A stretch of 64,000 bases of DNA, taken from NCBI RefSeq assembly GCF_011751745.2, contig NZ_CP061170.1, positions 3,038,001 to 3,102,000 of the forward strand. Reading direction: 5' to 3'. Under the pieces are notes generated by a model that was not told where the DNA came from, made no database searches, and worked only from the letters and a program-made list of their open reading frames with translations. The position numbers and the translations under genes were made by a program. Within the stretch, counting starts at the first letter, position 1, and each line of letters opens with the position of its first letter. Positions 1 to 14,865 of the stretch are shown piece after piece. Source of the stretch: Paramicrobacterium fandaimingii. GTDB taxonomy: Bacteria > Actinomycetota > Actinomycetes > Actinomycetales > Microbacteriaceae.

Positions 1-539
1 GGCTCGAGAAGCCATTGAAGCTGGATGCCGTCCCACAGCGCCACGATCGATGCGGCGGCGCGCTCCGGGTCAACGCCAGGGCGCAGACGCCCACGTTCTC
101 GAAGCTGAATGAGCTCTGCCGAATACTCGCTTCGGAGGCGGCCGAAACGAGAGACGAAGTACTCGCGGCCCGGGTAATCAGTCGTCACCGCTTCGCCGCA
201 GAGCACCGAGTACAGCTCGATGAGGCCTGGCACGCTCTCGTTGTATTTCGCCTGATCGACAAGCGTCGTCTCGAAGTCGTGCTCGCCCTGGCCGATCGGC
301 CCCGTGTCGGCCTCGGCGTCGCGCTTGTTCAGCACGGCAACAAGCAGATCGGCCTTCGACGGAAAGTAGTGCAGCAAGCTCGTCTGGCTGAGGCCGACGC
401 GGTTAGCGACGTCTTGCAGCGAACCGCCACGGTACCCCTGCGACGCGAACACCTCGAATGCAGCGTCGACGATGCTTCGCCGGCGCTCGGCCGACTTCGC
501 ATAGGGGCCGCGACGCTTCGGAGTGTCCACGTTGCTCAT
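1..539 (-). CDS. TetR-family transcriptional regulator (3' end beyond window)
   Basis: Reading the minus strand from the ATG at 539 gives MSNVDTPKRRGPYAKSAERR followed by a typical TetR N-terminal helix-turn-helix (LQDVANRVGLSQTSLLHYF, about residues 40-58). The C-terminal ligand domain runs off the window edge, so the stop is not seen. It is divergent from the sugar ABC/beta-galactosidase operon starting at 700, with a perfect inverted repeat in the gap, so it is probably the local repressor responding to the sugar substrate. The N-terminus (a GPYAK/GSYAK motif, then the HTH) resembles the second TetR at 32600, which also sits beside a glycosidase; the two look like paralogues controlling separate sugar loci. 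The family is clear; the ligand is inferred only from context. Confidence 0.88.
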   Translation of the reverse strand, partial: MSNVDTPKRRGPYAKSAERRRSIVDAAFEVFASQGYRGGSLQDVANRVGLSQTSLLHYFPSKADLLVAVLNKRDAEADTGPIGQGEHDFETTLVDQAKYNESVPGLIELYSVLCGEAVTTDYPGREYFVSRFGRLRSEYSAELIQLRERGRLRPGVDPERAAASIVALWDGIQLQWLLE

Positions 540-576
540 GCCGGAAGATTACCGCGGCAAACAGTTTTGGGCGAAT

Positions 577-594
577 TTCGAGTACTCACTCGAA
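577..594. promoter_or_regulatory. Candidate TetR operator (7-bp inverted repeat)
   Basis: TTCGAGT-ACTC-ACTCGAA is a perfect 7-bp inverted repeat with a 4-bp spacer, lying in the 160-bp gap between the divergent TetR gene and the ABC/lacZ operon. Further A/T matches flank it. The geometry fits a TetR-dimer site controlling both directions; the binding protein is inferred. Confidence 0.5.
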
Positions 595-699
595 TTTGTG
601 TTATGTTTCCTGACGTCGCCGAATTCGACAGTTAACTACCGAGTGACGACGACTCAGTTCTCTTCTGAACACGCACTAACACAACGAAGTGGAGATCGT

Positions 700-2040
700 A
701 TGACACCAGTCACACGACGGCAGTTGCTGAGCTTTGGGCTCGGCTCGGTCGCGGTCGGGATGCTGGCCGGCTGCGCAACACCGGGGACAACCTCGGTGAA
801 CGCGCAGCCTGTGATTGCACCGGCAGCGACGGGGGAAAAGATCACCCTCACCTACTGGGCCTGGCTCAAGAACCTGCAGAAGGTCGCGGACATCTGGAAC
901 GCGAAGAATCCTAACGTTCAGGTTGAGGCTGTCTGGATTCCCGGCGGCAACGACGGTGGATACCAGAAGATGTACTCGGCTCTCGCTGCGGGCGGCGGCC
1001 CCGATCTCGCGCAGGTGGAGATGCGCACGATCCCCGAGTTCATGCTCGTAAACGGGCTCGTCGACCTCTCTCGCTACGGCGCTGACAAGCACGCGGCGAA
1101 ATTCGATAAGACGCTGTGGGATCAGGTGAGCTTCACGGGAGGCGTCTACGGGGTCCCTCAGGACTCCGGCCCCATGGCCACGTTCTACCAGCCAGCGCTC
1201 TACGACACGGTGGGCGGAACACCGCCGGGCACCTGGGACGAATGGGCGGAGCTCGCGAAAGAACTGCGCGGACAGGACATCTACCTCGAGTGCTTCCCCA
1301 TCTCTGACGCCAGCCCATTCTGCGCGTACGCAACACAGGCGGGTGCGCGCTGGCTGACACCGGAAGAGGACGGCTGGGTCATCAACATGACAGACGAGGC
1401 GACGCTGAACGTCGCGCGATTCTTCGACAAGGCTATCGACAATGACCTCGTCACCACGGGCTACACCCCGTACTCACCGGCGTGGTATGCCGCCGCCGCA
1501 GACGGAAAGCTCGCAGCGGTGACAAGCGCAAGCTGGGGCGACGCCCTGGTTGAGAGCGTCGCGGGCGGCGATGGCAAGTGGAAGGTCTCGCCCATGCCCA
1601 CGTGGGGCGACAGCGGCTTTGGCTCAAGCTACCTCGGCGGGTCGACGGCAGCGGTTCTCGCGAACAGCGCTCATCCGCAGGAAGCACTCGAGTTCGCTGT
1701 GTGGATGTGCACGGACCACGAAGCGATCGATGCCCTCATCAAGCACTGCGGCATCGGCTGGTCACCTTCGGCCGACTACATCGGAGCCTCGCGCCAGGAG
1801 CCGTCGGAGTTCTTCAGCGGGCAGAACTACAACGAAGACGTATTCGTTCCGGCAACACAGCAGCAGAACCCCGACTGGTCGTGGTGGCCTGTGACGCAGC
1901 AGTCATTCAACATCCTCTCTGATGGCTTTCGCCGCAAGGCGTCGGGAGGCACACTCGTCGACGCCGTCGCGTACGCCGAGAAGGAGATCATCGACGCGTT
2001 CAGGCATAAGGGCCTCAGCATCCGAAAGGGGCAGGCATGA
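700..2040 (+). CDS. ABC transporter sugar-binding lipoprotein (family 1 solute-binding protein)
   Basis: A 446-residue extracellular solute-binding protein of the MalE/UgpB type. The N-terminus MTPVTRRQLLSFGLG has an RR pair and hydrophobic core, then the lipobox LAGC with Cys25, so it is probably a lipid-anchored, possibly Tat-exported, receptor. The open frame extends upstream to 523, but the ATG at 700 has a purine-rich AAGTGGAG at a suitable distance and places the signal peptide correctly. It captures a sugar (probably a galactoside or oligosaccharide, inferred from lacZ downstream) and hands it to the two permeases that follow. Its stop overlaps the next start (ATGA), indicating translational coupling. 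Confidence 0.9.
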   Translation: MTPVTRRQLLSFGLGSVAVGMLAGCATPGTTSVNAQPVIAPAATGEKITLTYWAWLKNLQKVADIWNAKNPNVQVEAVWIPGGNDGGYQKMYSALAAGGGPDLAQVEMRTIPEFMLVNGLVDLSRYGADKHAAKFDKTLWDQVSFTGGVYGVPQDSGPMATFYQPALYDTVGGTPPGTWDEWAELAKELRGQDIYLECFPISDASPFCAYATQAGARWLTPEEDGWVINMTDEATLNVARFFDKAIDNDLVTTGYTPYSPAWYAAAADGKLAAVTSASWGDALVESVAGGDGKWKVSPMPTWGDSGFGSSYLGGSTAAVLANSAHPQEALEFAVWMCTDHEAIDALIKHCGIGWSPSADYIGASRQEPSEFFSGQNYNEDVFVPATQQQNPDWSWWPVTQQSFNILSDGFRRKASGGTLVDAVAYAEKEIIDAFRHKGLSIRKGQA

Positions 2041-2977
2041 GCACCATGACCGAGCGCGTGACGACACGCGGCACTTCTTCCGGACACAAAGGCACGCGCA
2101 CAAACGCGATGGCACGAGCGCCGTGGCTGCTGCTCGCGCCATTTCTGCTGCTCTTCCTCTTCACCTTCATTCTGCCGATCATCGTCGCCATCGGCTCCAG
2201 CTTCACCACGGTGACGCGAAGCGGCCTCTTCGGCGAGCAAGGCGTGACAAGCAGGTTCGCCTGGTTCGACAATTACGCTCTCGCCCTCGCCGATGGCAAC
2301 TTCATCGCCTCCATCGGCCGCATGCTGCTCTTCGGCATCGTGCAGGTGCCGGTGATGATTGTGGCGGCGACGGTTCTCGCACTGCTGCTTGAATCGGTAT
2401 CTGCCCGGTGGCCCGGTCTCTTTCGCGCAGCGTACTTCATGCCTTACGGCGTGCCGGGCGTGATCGCCACGATTCTCTGGTCGTTTCTCTATGTTCCGGG
2501 CCTCAGCCCCGTGATCGACGTGGCGAGTTGGATGGGCCTCGACATCAACTTCCTCGGCGCGAGCACCGTGCTCTGGTCGATCGCCAACATCGTCACCTGG
2601 AGCTACACCGGCTACAACATGCTCATCATCATCGCGCAGCTCAAGGCGATCCCAGGCGAGTTGTACGAGGCAGCCAGGGTCGACGGTGCGGGCCCGTGGC
2701 GCATCGCGCGCAGCATCCAGATTCCGCTCATTACCCCCGCACTTGTGCTCACAACCGTGTTCTCCATCATCGGCACCCTGCAGCTGTTTGCCGAGCCGCA
2801 AGTGCTGCAAACGGTAGCGCCCGCAATCGACAGCCAATACACGCCGAACCTGTCGGCATACACAACGGCATTCGCCTACAACGACTACAACGTCGCTGCA
2901 GCTCAAGCGGTGCTCATCGCGGTCGTCGCGTTCGCTTTGTCGTTCGCGTTCCTCCGCCTGACGAACAGGAAGAGCAA

Positions 2978-2981
<4 letters not shown>
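2037..2981 (+). CDS. ABC sugar transporter permease, MalF-type
   Basis: A 314-residue inner-membrane permease with about six hydrophobic segments. The cytoplasmic EAA loop, which contacts the ATPase, is seen as ELYEAARVDGAGPWRIARSI at about residues 209-228. It starts inside the stop of the binding-protein gene (ATGA, 4-bp overlap) and overlaps the next permease the same way. No ATP-binding subunit is encoded in the locus; in actinobacteria such importers commonly share a general MsiK-like ATPase encoded elsewhere, which is the likely arrangement here (inference from family knowledge). Confidence 0.92.
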
Positions 2982-6945
<3,964 letters not shown>

Positions 6946-6994
6946 CCACCCCGCGCAGCACCACGAGACTCGCGACATACGTCACACTGGGACC

Positions 6995-7828
6995 ATGAGC
7001 AAACAGCATCCGCGCCTCTGGCTGTGCGTGGCGTGTGGTGTCGAGTATCTACCCGCCCCGCGCCCGCCGGAACAGTGCCCCATTTGCGAAGACGAACGGC
7101 AGTACGTACCCGCGACGGGGCAGCGCTGGACGACACTCGCTGAGTTGGGCGACTCTGGCCGGGCGGTCGAGGTAGCGCAGATCGATGACCGTCTCTGCGG
7201 CATCAGCGCCCCCGGCGTCGGGATTGACCAGCAGGGCATGCTTGTGCAGACGAATGAGGGCAATCTGCTGTTCGATGTGCCGGGGTTCATTGACACGGCC
7301 GCCATCGAGCGGGTACGTGAGCTTGGCGGCATCCGTCATATTGTGGCGAGCCATCCGCACATGTACGGCGCGCAATCGGCGTGGAGCGCGGCCTTCGACG
7401 ACGCCACGATCTGGGTCGCCGAAGCCGACGCTGGATGGCTCGGGAACGCCACGGCCGCCGTGCGCACCTGGAGTGAGCCGTTCGCTGTGCTCCCGGGCGT
7501 TCGCCTCGACCAGATCGGCGGGCACTTCCCCGGAAGCACAATCGCGCATTGGGCCGACGGTGCAGCGGACCAAGGCGTGCTCTTCGCGGGCGACGCCATC
7601 TTTCCCACCCCAGACGGCAACGTCACTTTTCTGCGGAGCTACCCCAACCGCATACCGCTCTCGCCTGCGGTCATCCGGCGCATGGCCGACCACGTGCAGC
7701 AATTCAGCTTCGACGTTCTGTACAACAACTTCGGGGCATGTGTGCCCGGGGATGCCGCGGCAATCGTGCAGCGATCGGCCGAACGCTACATCGCGTGGAC
7801 GAGCGGAGCGAACGACCACCTGACGTAG
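6995..7828 (+). CDS. MBL-fold-like protein with N-terminal zinc ribbon and degenerate metal site
   Basis: A 277-residue protein. Residues about 10-32 carry two CxxC knuckles (CVACG and CPICE), a rubredoxin-like or zinc-ribbon element. The rest resembles a metallo-beta-lactamase-fold hydrolase: GMLVQTNEGNLLFDVPGF as the early strands and ASHPHMYGAQ where the family normally has HxHxDH. Only the first two histidines are kept; the Asp-His pair is replaced by Tyr-Gly, so classical dinuclear metal catalysis is doubtful. A frame extension to 6863 is ignored because ATG 6995 gives the zinc-ribbon start and lies 6 nt after a CACACT -10-like box. It is not obviously tied to the lac locus. Function unknown. 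Confidence 0.75.
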   Translation: MSKQHPRLWLCVACGVEYLPAPRPPEQCPICEDERQYVPATGQRWTTLAELGDSGRAVEVAQIDDRLCGISAPGVGIDQQGMLVQTNEGNLLFDVPGFIDTAAIERVRELGGIRHIVASHPHMYGAQSAWSAAFDDATIWVAEADAGWLGNATAAVRTWSEPFAVLPGVRLDQIGGHFPGSTIAHWADGAADQGVLFAGDAIFPTPDGNVTFLRSYPNRIPLSPAVIRRMADHVQQFSFDVLYNNFGACVPGDAAAIVQRSAERYIAWTSGANDHLT

Positions 7829-7880
7829 CGACTCGATTCTCCCCCTCGGGACTCAACAATATTTTGGTAGCCTCGCGCCT

Positions 7881-9686
7881 GTGAGCCCGAAGAAAAAGCA
7901 TCCGCGACGCAACAGCAGTCGGCCGCAGAATCGCCGAGAACCACGCGCCAGGCCAATCCGCCCGCAGCAGCCAGAGATGGAGCTGCCGCACCTCGAATTG
8001 CTCGCCGGCATTGAAGACGAGTTGAGCAATCCGCACCCTGCTGGGCTGCTCACCTTCGCCAGCGCTGTCGCTGCGTCTCTCGACCCGCGAAGCCTGAGCC
8101 CACTCGAACGGCACGATAACGACGACACGCTGACCGTGCCCGCGCTTGTCGAGTCGTTTCTCGATGTCGCTCAGCGGCCAACCGACGCCCTCGCTCTCGT
8201 GTTGAAGGAGTTCACAGGGAATGACCTCCTCAAACAGCAGGTACGGCGAGACCTCACCGCGCGAAAGAGCCCGGTTCCCGGTTGGCTGCGTCGTCTCGAC
8301 GAGGTGCGGCCGTATCGGGCGATCGCAGCCACCCATGTGCTTGGCGACGGCGAGAACATCATCGTCGGTGTCGACCTGCCCGGGCGTCACGAACTCACGA
8401 TTCTGATTTACATCGACCACAATTTGGGAACGCTCGTCAAAGACGCATTTCTCATTGAGCAGCCTCTCTCAGAGGTCATCACGCACTGGAGCAGCATCGA
8501 TAACGACTCCGCAGATCTCGCGGAGATCAGCCTTGCCGATGCGCGAGCACGCGTCGAGCAGGCGATTGCGGTGGGCGCCATGACGTTCCCGCCTCTCGAA
8601 ACGGAAACGTGGCCGATGATTCGACCGCTCACGGAATGGATCACGGGCATGATGCCGACCGGCGGTTCCGGCTACGCACGGCCAGAGTACACAGAGAAGC
8701 AGCTCGCCGACATCACCAACGAATTCTTCGCATCACAGCACGGCGCAGTTCTCGACAACGCTGACACCCGTGGACTCCTCGAATCACTGATGTGGTTCGG
8801 CACGGGCTACGGACCAGGCGACCCGCTGCGGTGGAGCCCCGTGTCGGTCGAGCTTCTGCTCGCCGATTTCATTCCCCGCAAAATCGTGGCCGACGCACAA
8901 TATCTCAGCAAGACACCGGCACTACTGCGGGCACTCATCCGATACGCCCACAGCGTTCGCGGCATCCCGACTGACCTGACCCACGACACGCTCGCTGCCG
9001 TCGATAGTTTCGAGCCCGATTTCCAGAAGGTCATTCGGCAACCGCGCGCCCAAGGGCCGATGGCGTTGCTCGAGCGCATGGGGCTCCCGGTGCCGCCCGA
9101 TGAAGATGACGGGTTGTCCGACGATGACGACGAGAGCGTTGAGGAGTATCTGCTCTCGTCCTTCGCCGAGGAGGTCGGCGGCGGCGATGTGCTCGACACT
9201 CTCAGTGATGCGTCACTCCCTGACGAACCGCTCGATCTTTCAGCTGTGCCAGAGCCCATTCACGAGCGAGTGAAAGACATCGCCGATCTCATCGACTCGT
9301 GCTGCGACGAGCTCTTCGACACAGAGTTTCGCACGGCTTCTCGACGGCTGCTGGCGCGAGTGGCTCACGAGGAACCGACAATCTTTCGCCGTGCGGGCAA
9401 AGCATCAACGGCAGCTGCAGCTGTGGTCTGGATCATTGGGAAGGCGAATCTCACGTTCGAGAACGAGGGACCGCGCGTGCAAGACATGATGGCGCACTTC
9501 GGGTTGAAGGGAAGTCCGTCTCAACGAGCATCCACACTTTTGCACGCGATCGGCGTGTACTGGAATGACGGCGAAAGCTCACTCGGCGATGCCGACTTGC
9601 TCACCTCGCGGCGACGGAGCCAGCTCATCAGCATGCGTGACCTCTATCGGGCGAGACTGGCAGAACAGGATGCTGAAAAGAGCTGA
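7881..9686 (+). CDS. Conserved hypothetical protein, 601 aa
   Basis: A 601-residue soluble protein starting at GTG 7881. The promoter box TAGCCT (7868-7873) lies exactly 7 nt before the GTG, so the mRNA is probably leaderless. The N-terminus is basic (MSPKKKHPRRNSSRPQNRR). The middle is mixed alpha/beta, there is an acidic linker (DEDDGLSDDDDESVEEY, about residue 407-423), and the C-terminal about 140 residues are helical with RRLLARVAHEEPTIFRRAGK and a VVWIIGKAN stretch. This end resembles an actinobacterial DUF (possibly DUF6398), recalled from memory and uncertain. No catalytic motif was recognised. Expression and length look real; the role is unknown. Confidence 0.75.
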   Translation: MSPKKKHPRRNSSRPQNRREPRARPIRPQQPEMELPHLELLAGIEDELSNPHPAGLLTFASAVAASLDPRSLSPLERHDNDDTLTVPALVESFLDVAQRPTDALALVLKEFTGNDLLKQQVRRDLTARKSPVPGWLRRLDEVRPYRAIAATHVLGDGENIIVGVDLPGRHELTILIYIDHNLGTLVKDAFLIEQPLSEVITHWSSIDNDSADLAEISLADARARVEQAIAVGAMTFPPLETETWPMIRPLTEWITGMMPTGGSGYARPEYTEKQLADITNEFFASQHGAVLDNADTRGLLESLMWFGTGYGPGDPLRWSPVSVELLLADFIPRKIVADAQYLSKTPALLRALIRYAHSVRGIPTDLTHDTLAAVDSFEPDFQKVIRQPRAQGPMALLERMGLPVPPDEDDGLSDDDDESVEEYLLSSFAEEVGGGDVLDTLSDASLPDEPLDLSAVPEPIHERVKDIADLIDSCCDELFDTEFRTASRRLLARVAHEEPTIFRRAGKASTAAAAVVWIIGKANLTFENEGPRVQDMMAHFGLKGSPSQRASTLLHAIGVYWNDGESSLGDADLLTSRRRSQLISMRDLYRARLAEQDAEKS

Positions 9687-9832
9687 CATCGACCGTGCAA
9701 CGCCGTAGCGCTCTCCGAGGTTAAGCCGTATCCGCTTACTGAACACATCACCGTGGCGACTCCCGACGACGGGTACGAACGTTGAGCGTCGAAACCATGC
9801 GCCTTGTCGACGATCTGCCATCCCCTAAAATT

Positions 9833-9848
9833 TCGTACATTTGTTCGA
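9833..9848. promoter_or_regulatory. LexA-like (SOS) box upstream of HNH endonuclease gene
   Basis: TCGTACATTTGTTCGA differs by one base from the ideal palindrome TCGAACATTTGTTCGA and fits the actinobacterial LexA site TCGAAC-N4-GTTCGA except at position 4. It lies about 40 bp upstream of the -10 box (TATGCT, 9890-9895) of the HNH gene at 9902, in an AT-rich tract. The match is seen; SOS control is inferred. Confidence 0.55.
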
Positions 9849-9901
9849 GAATAATCGATAAATTACTCGCATTTATCTTCGATCATTGTTATGCTTGAGC
9901 C

Positions 9902-11440
<1,539 letters not shown>

Positions 11441-11592
11441 CCAGCCTTCGCGGCAAGAACACCGGGTATGTCCTCATTTGAGCCGCGCCTTGACTGAGAA
11501 TCTGCCCCGGATGCACACGATTTCGGCAGAAATCCGCTCTGACAGCGGAATCTCGATGAGATCGTGAGGTTGAGGCGAGTACCGTAGATCTA

Positions 11593-13401
11593 ATGACCAC
11601 CACAGACTCTGCATCGCGCGCGGAAGAAACCGCGCAACCCCAGACGACGTTCGCCGATCTCGGGCTCAGCGATGCTGTGCTGAAGGCCGTGCGCGACGTC
11701 GGCTACGAGACGCCGTCCGCCATTCAAGAAGCCACGATCCCGACGCTGCTTGAGGGCCGCGACGTTGTCGGGCTCGCCCAGACCGGCACGGGCAAGACCG
11801 CCGCGTTTGCACTGCCGATTCTGTCGCGCATCGATGCCTCGCAGAAAACCCCGCAGGCGCTCGTGCTCTCCCCCACCCGCGAACTCGCTCTGCAGGTCTG
11901 TGAGGCGTTCGAGCAGTACGCCGCGCACGTCAAGGGCGTGCGTGTGCTCCCCGTCTACGGCGGCCAGGCCTACGGCGTGCAGCTCTCGGCGCTGCGCCGA
12001 GGCGTGCACGTCGTCGTCGGAACCCCCGGCCGCATCATGGACCACATCGCCAAGGGCACGCTCGACCTCTCAGAGCTCAAGTACCTCGTGCTCGATGAGG
12101 CAGACGAGATGCTCAAGATGGGCTTCGCCGAAGACGTCGAGACGATTCTCGCCGAAACTCCCGTTGAGAAGCAGGTTGCCCTGTTCTCGGCGACCATGCC
12201 GCCGCAGATTCGCCGCATCTCGAAGAAGTACCTGAGGGATGCCGAAGAGATCACCGTCAAGAGCAAGACGACGACGTCGGCAAACACGACCCAGCGGTAT
12301 CTCCTCGTGTCGTATCCGCAGAAGGTCGACGCACTCACCCGCATCCTCGAGGTCGAGAACTTCGACGGCATGATCGTCTTCGTCCGCACGAAGAACGAGA
12401 CCGAGACTCTGGCCGAGAAGCTGCGTGCGCGCGGGTATTCGGCTGCAGCGATCAGCGGCGATGTCGCTCAGGCGCAGCGCGAGCGCACCGTGGGGCAGCT
12501 GAAGACGGGCAAGCTCGACATTCTCGTGGCCACCGATGTCGCGGCCCGCGGCCTCGACGTCGATCGCATCAGCCACGTCGTCAACTTCGACATCCCCATC
12601 GACACCGAATCGTACGTGCACCGCATCGGGCGCACTGGTCGCGCCGGTCGCAGCGGAAGCGCGATCAGCTTCGTCACCCCGCGCGAGCGCCGTCTGCTCG
12701 GCGCCATCGAGAAGGCGACGCGCCAACCGCTCGAGCAGATGCAGCTGCCGAGCGTTGATGACATCAACGTCACGCGCCTCACGCGATTCGACGATGCCAT
12801 CACTGCGGCGCTCAACCAGACAAAGCGCATCGATGCGTTCCGCGACATCATCGGCCATTACGTCGAGCATCACGATGTTCCCGAAGCCGATGTGTCGGCC
12901 GCTCTCGCCGTCGTCGCGCAGGGTGAAACACCATTGCTTCTCTCGCCTGAAGACGAGATGCGTCTCGCGCGCGACGATCGCAAGGCGAAGCAGAATAACG
13001 CCGATGGAGCCGACCGCCGCAAGCGCTCGTCGAAGCCGATGGCTCCATATCGCATCGAGGTCGGCCGCCGTCAGCGCGTCGACCCGCGACAGATCGTCGG
13101 TGCGCTCGCGAACGAAGGCGGCCTCAGCCGCGAAGACTTCGGCGCGATCGACATTCGCCTCGACTTCTCTGTCGTCGAACTGCCAGCCGACCTTCCGAAG
13201 GACTTCTTCTCGAAGGTGTCGAACACACGCGTCAGCGGTGTGCAGATCGACATCAAACCGGACCGCTTTGGCGGACCGCGCAAGCGTGACGGCGGCCGCG
13301 GCGGCTCCCCCGATCGCGGAGGCAAGCGCGGGTCATACGACCGCGGTGGAAAGCGCGACAGCAAGGACAACGACCGCGCTCCGCGCAAGCCCCGTCACTA
13401 A
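11593..13401 (+). CDS. deaD: DEAD-box ATP-dependent RNA helicase (DeaD/CsdA type)
   Basis: A 602-residue helicase with all motifs: the Q motif region, Walker A AQTGTGKT (62-69), PTRELALQ, TPGR, DEAD (168-171), SAT, then ARGLDV and HRIGRTGRAGR in the second RecA domain. Residues about 480-560 form a DbpA-type RNA-binding domain (PYRIEVGRRQRVDPRQIVGA). The C-terminal tail is basic and Gly/Arg-rich (RDGGRGG, DRGGKRGS). It unwinds RNA in ribosome assembly and mRNA decay, typically in cold or stress. The -10 box TACCGT (11580-11585) is 7 nt from ATG 11593, suggesting a leaderless mRNA. It is monocistronic and convergent with the next operon across a hairpin. Confidence 0.95.
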   Translation: MTTTDSASRAEETAQPQTTFADLGLSDAVLKAVRDVGYETPSAIQEATIPTLLEGRDVVGLAQTGTGKTAAFALPILSRIDASQKTPQALVLSPTRELALQVCEAFEQYAAHVKGVRVLPVYGGQAYGVQLSALRRGVHVVVGTPGRIMDHIAKGTLDLSELKYLVLDEADEMLKMGFAEDVETILAETPVEKQVALFSATMPPQIRRISKKYLRDAEEITVKSKTTTSANTTQRYLLVSYPQKVDALTRILEVENFDGMIVFVRTKNETETLAEKLRARGYSAAAISGDVAQAQRERTVGQLKTGKLDILVATDVAARGLDVDRISHVVNFDIPIDTESYVHRIGRTGRAGRSGSAISFVTPRERRLLGAIEKATRQPLEQMQLPSVDDINVTRLTRFDDAITAALNQTKRIDAFRDIIGHYVEHHDVPEADVSAALAVVAQGETPLLLSPEDEMRLARDDRKAKQNNADGADRRKRSSKPMAPYRIEVGRRQRVDPRQIVGALANEGGLSREDFGAIDIRLDFSVVELPADLPKDFFSKVSNTRVSGVQIDIKPDRFGGPRKRDGGRGGSPDRGGKRGSYDRGGKRDSKDNDRAPRKPRH

Positions 13402-13409
13402 CATGAAGC

Positions 13410-13439
13410 GTCCCTGCATCGCGCGAACAATGCAGGGAC
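13410..13439. terminator. Hairpin between convergent genes (terminator-like)
   Basis: GTCCCTGCAT and ATGCAGGGAC form a perfect 10-bp stem around a 10-nt loop between the helicase stop (13401) and the stop of the minus-strand flavin monooxygenase (13456). There is no T-tract, so it could be a bidirectional barrier or an mRNA 3'-end stabiliser. Confidence 0.65.
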
Positions 13440-13455
13440 ACCCCACCATGAAGTT

Positions 13456-14838
13456 CTAGACGCCGGCGGGCACCTCGCTAAAGGCACCGCGGTATCGGGC
13501 AGCCGGGTGGCGGTCGTTGAGGTGCGCCTGCCCGAACAGCTTCTCGCGCAGCGTGCCCTCTGAGTATTCCGTCTTCGCAAGCCCGCGCTCCCGCAGCACA
13601 GGAAGAACCTTGTCGGCGAACTCTTCGAACGAGCCGGGGATCACCCAGTTGATCACATTGATGCCGTCAACGCCCGCTGCCTGCCAGATCTCAAGCTCAT
13701 CGGCGATCGACTCGGGTGTGCCGATGACGGCGCTGCCGCGCGTGCGCTGCAGCACGAGGTCGGCGACAACGGGCTCGCGATCGGTGATATACCGCGAGAT
13801 CCACTCGACGAATCCACGCGCCGAGTTGGTCTGCACATCCTTCAACGGGGTCTCCGGCGGGTACACACGCCCATCGGGATCGACGATCGCCGAGTGCGCC
13901 GCGTACCCCTCGACAGACACGTACTTAAAGTACTCCTCGGCCTTCGCCTCGGCCTCCTCCTGCGTATCGCCGATGATGAAGCTCAGCCCCTGGAAGAACT
14001 TGATGTCCTCCGGCTTGCGCCCATGCTCCACGGCGAGCGCCCGCGTTTCGTCGATCTGCTGCCTGGCGATCTCGGCACTGGGAGCGACGATGAACGTCGC
14101 TTCGGCGTTGCGCGCCGCGAATGTGCGTCCGGCGACAGACGACCCCGCTTGATACAGAACCGGCGTGCGCTGCGGTGACGGTGAGGGAAGATGCGGGCCC
14201 TCAACGCTGTACCGCTTGCTCTGATGGTGAATCTTGTGCACCTTCGACACATCGGAGTATGCACCCGAGCGATCTTTCAGAAGGGCGTCGTCATCCCACG
14301 AGCCCTCCCACAGCTTGTACGTCACATCGACGTACTCCTCAGCCCACTCGTAGCGCTCATCGTGGTCGACGAGCTTCTCGAGGCCGAAGTTGCGCGCACC
14401 GTTGTCTTGCATGCCGGTCACGATGTTCCAGGCGACGCGGCCGCGCGTGATGTGATCGAGCGTCGAGATCTGCCTGGCGAAGTGGAACGGATGGCTCTGC
14501 ACGACATTGGAGGTGAGCGCGAGACCGATGTGTTTCGTGTTCACGGCGAGCGCCGACAGCAGCACCGTCGGGTCGTTGCTGGGAATCTGCAGCCCCTCGT
14601 TGACGTACACGTCGTATGGAGCATCCGCATCTCCGTACAGCCCCGTCACGTCGGCGAAGAACATGCCGTCGAACTTCGCCTCTTCCAGCAGCTTGGCGAG
14701 ATTGATCCATGTGTCGACGTCGTTGAATTCCGTCTGACCGGCATCCGGCCTGCGCCATTGACCGTGCTGAATGTGGGAGTTGGTGTTCATCACGAACGCG
14801 TTGAAGAGAAGCGGTGTTGTCGGGTCGGTATCCGTCAT
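13456..14838 (-). CDS. FMN-dependent monooxygenase, NtaA/SnaA/DszA-type (LLM superfamily)
   Basis: A 460-residue luciferase-like TIM-barrel monooxygenase of the NtaA/DmoA/SfnG group. Diagnostic stretches are VAWNIVTGMQDNGARNFGLE, LPSPSPQRTPVLYQAGSS and ARNAEATFIVAP. Such enzymes use FMNH2 delivered by a separate reductase to oxidise organosulfur, chelator or ether compounds. It is the last gene of the minus-strand operon, 27 bp after the ATPase gene, with a good AAGGAG ribosome site 7 nt before the ATG. The ABC importer upstream probably supplies its substrate. No flavin reductase gene lies in the cluster. The exact substrate cannot be told from sequence. Confidence 0.88.
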   Translation of the reverse strand: MTDTDPTTPLLFNAFVMNTNSHIQHGQWRRPDAGQTEFNDVDTWINLAKLLEEAKFDGMFFADVTGLYGDADAPYDVYVNEGLQIPSNDPTVLLSALAVNTKHIGLALTSNVVQSHPFHFARQISTLDHITRGRVAWNIVTGMQDNGARNFGLEKLVDHDERYEWAEEYVDVTYKLWEGSWDDDALLKDRSGAYSDVSKVHKIHHQSKRYSVEGPHLPSPSPQRTPVLYQAGSSVAGRTFAARNAEATFIVAPSAEIARQQIDETRALAVEHGRKPEDIKFFQGLSFIIGDTQEEAEAKAEEYFKYVSVEGYAAHSAIVDPDGRVYPPETPLKDVQTNSARGFVEWISRYITDREPVVADLVLQRTRGSAVIGTPESIADELEIWQAAGVDGINVINWVIPGSFEEFADKVLPVLRERGLAKTEYSEGTLREKLFGQAHLNDRHPAARYRGAFSEVPAGV

Positions 14839-14865
14839 TGTGGTGCTCCTTGCTTGGTTGATTGC

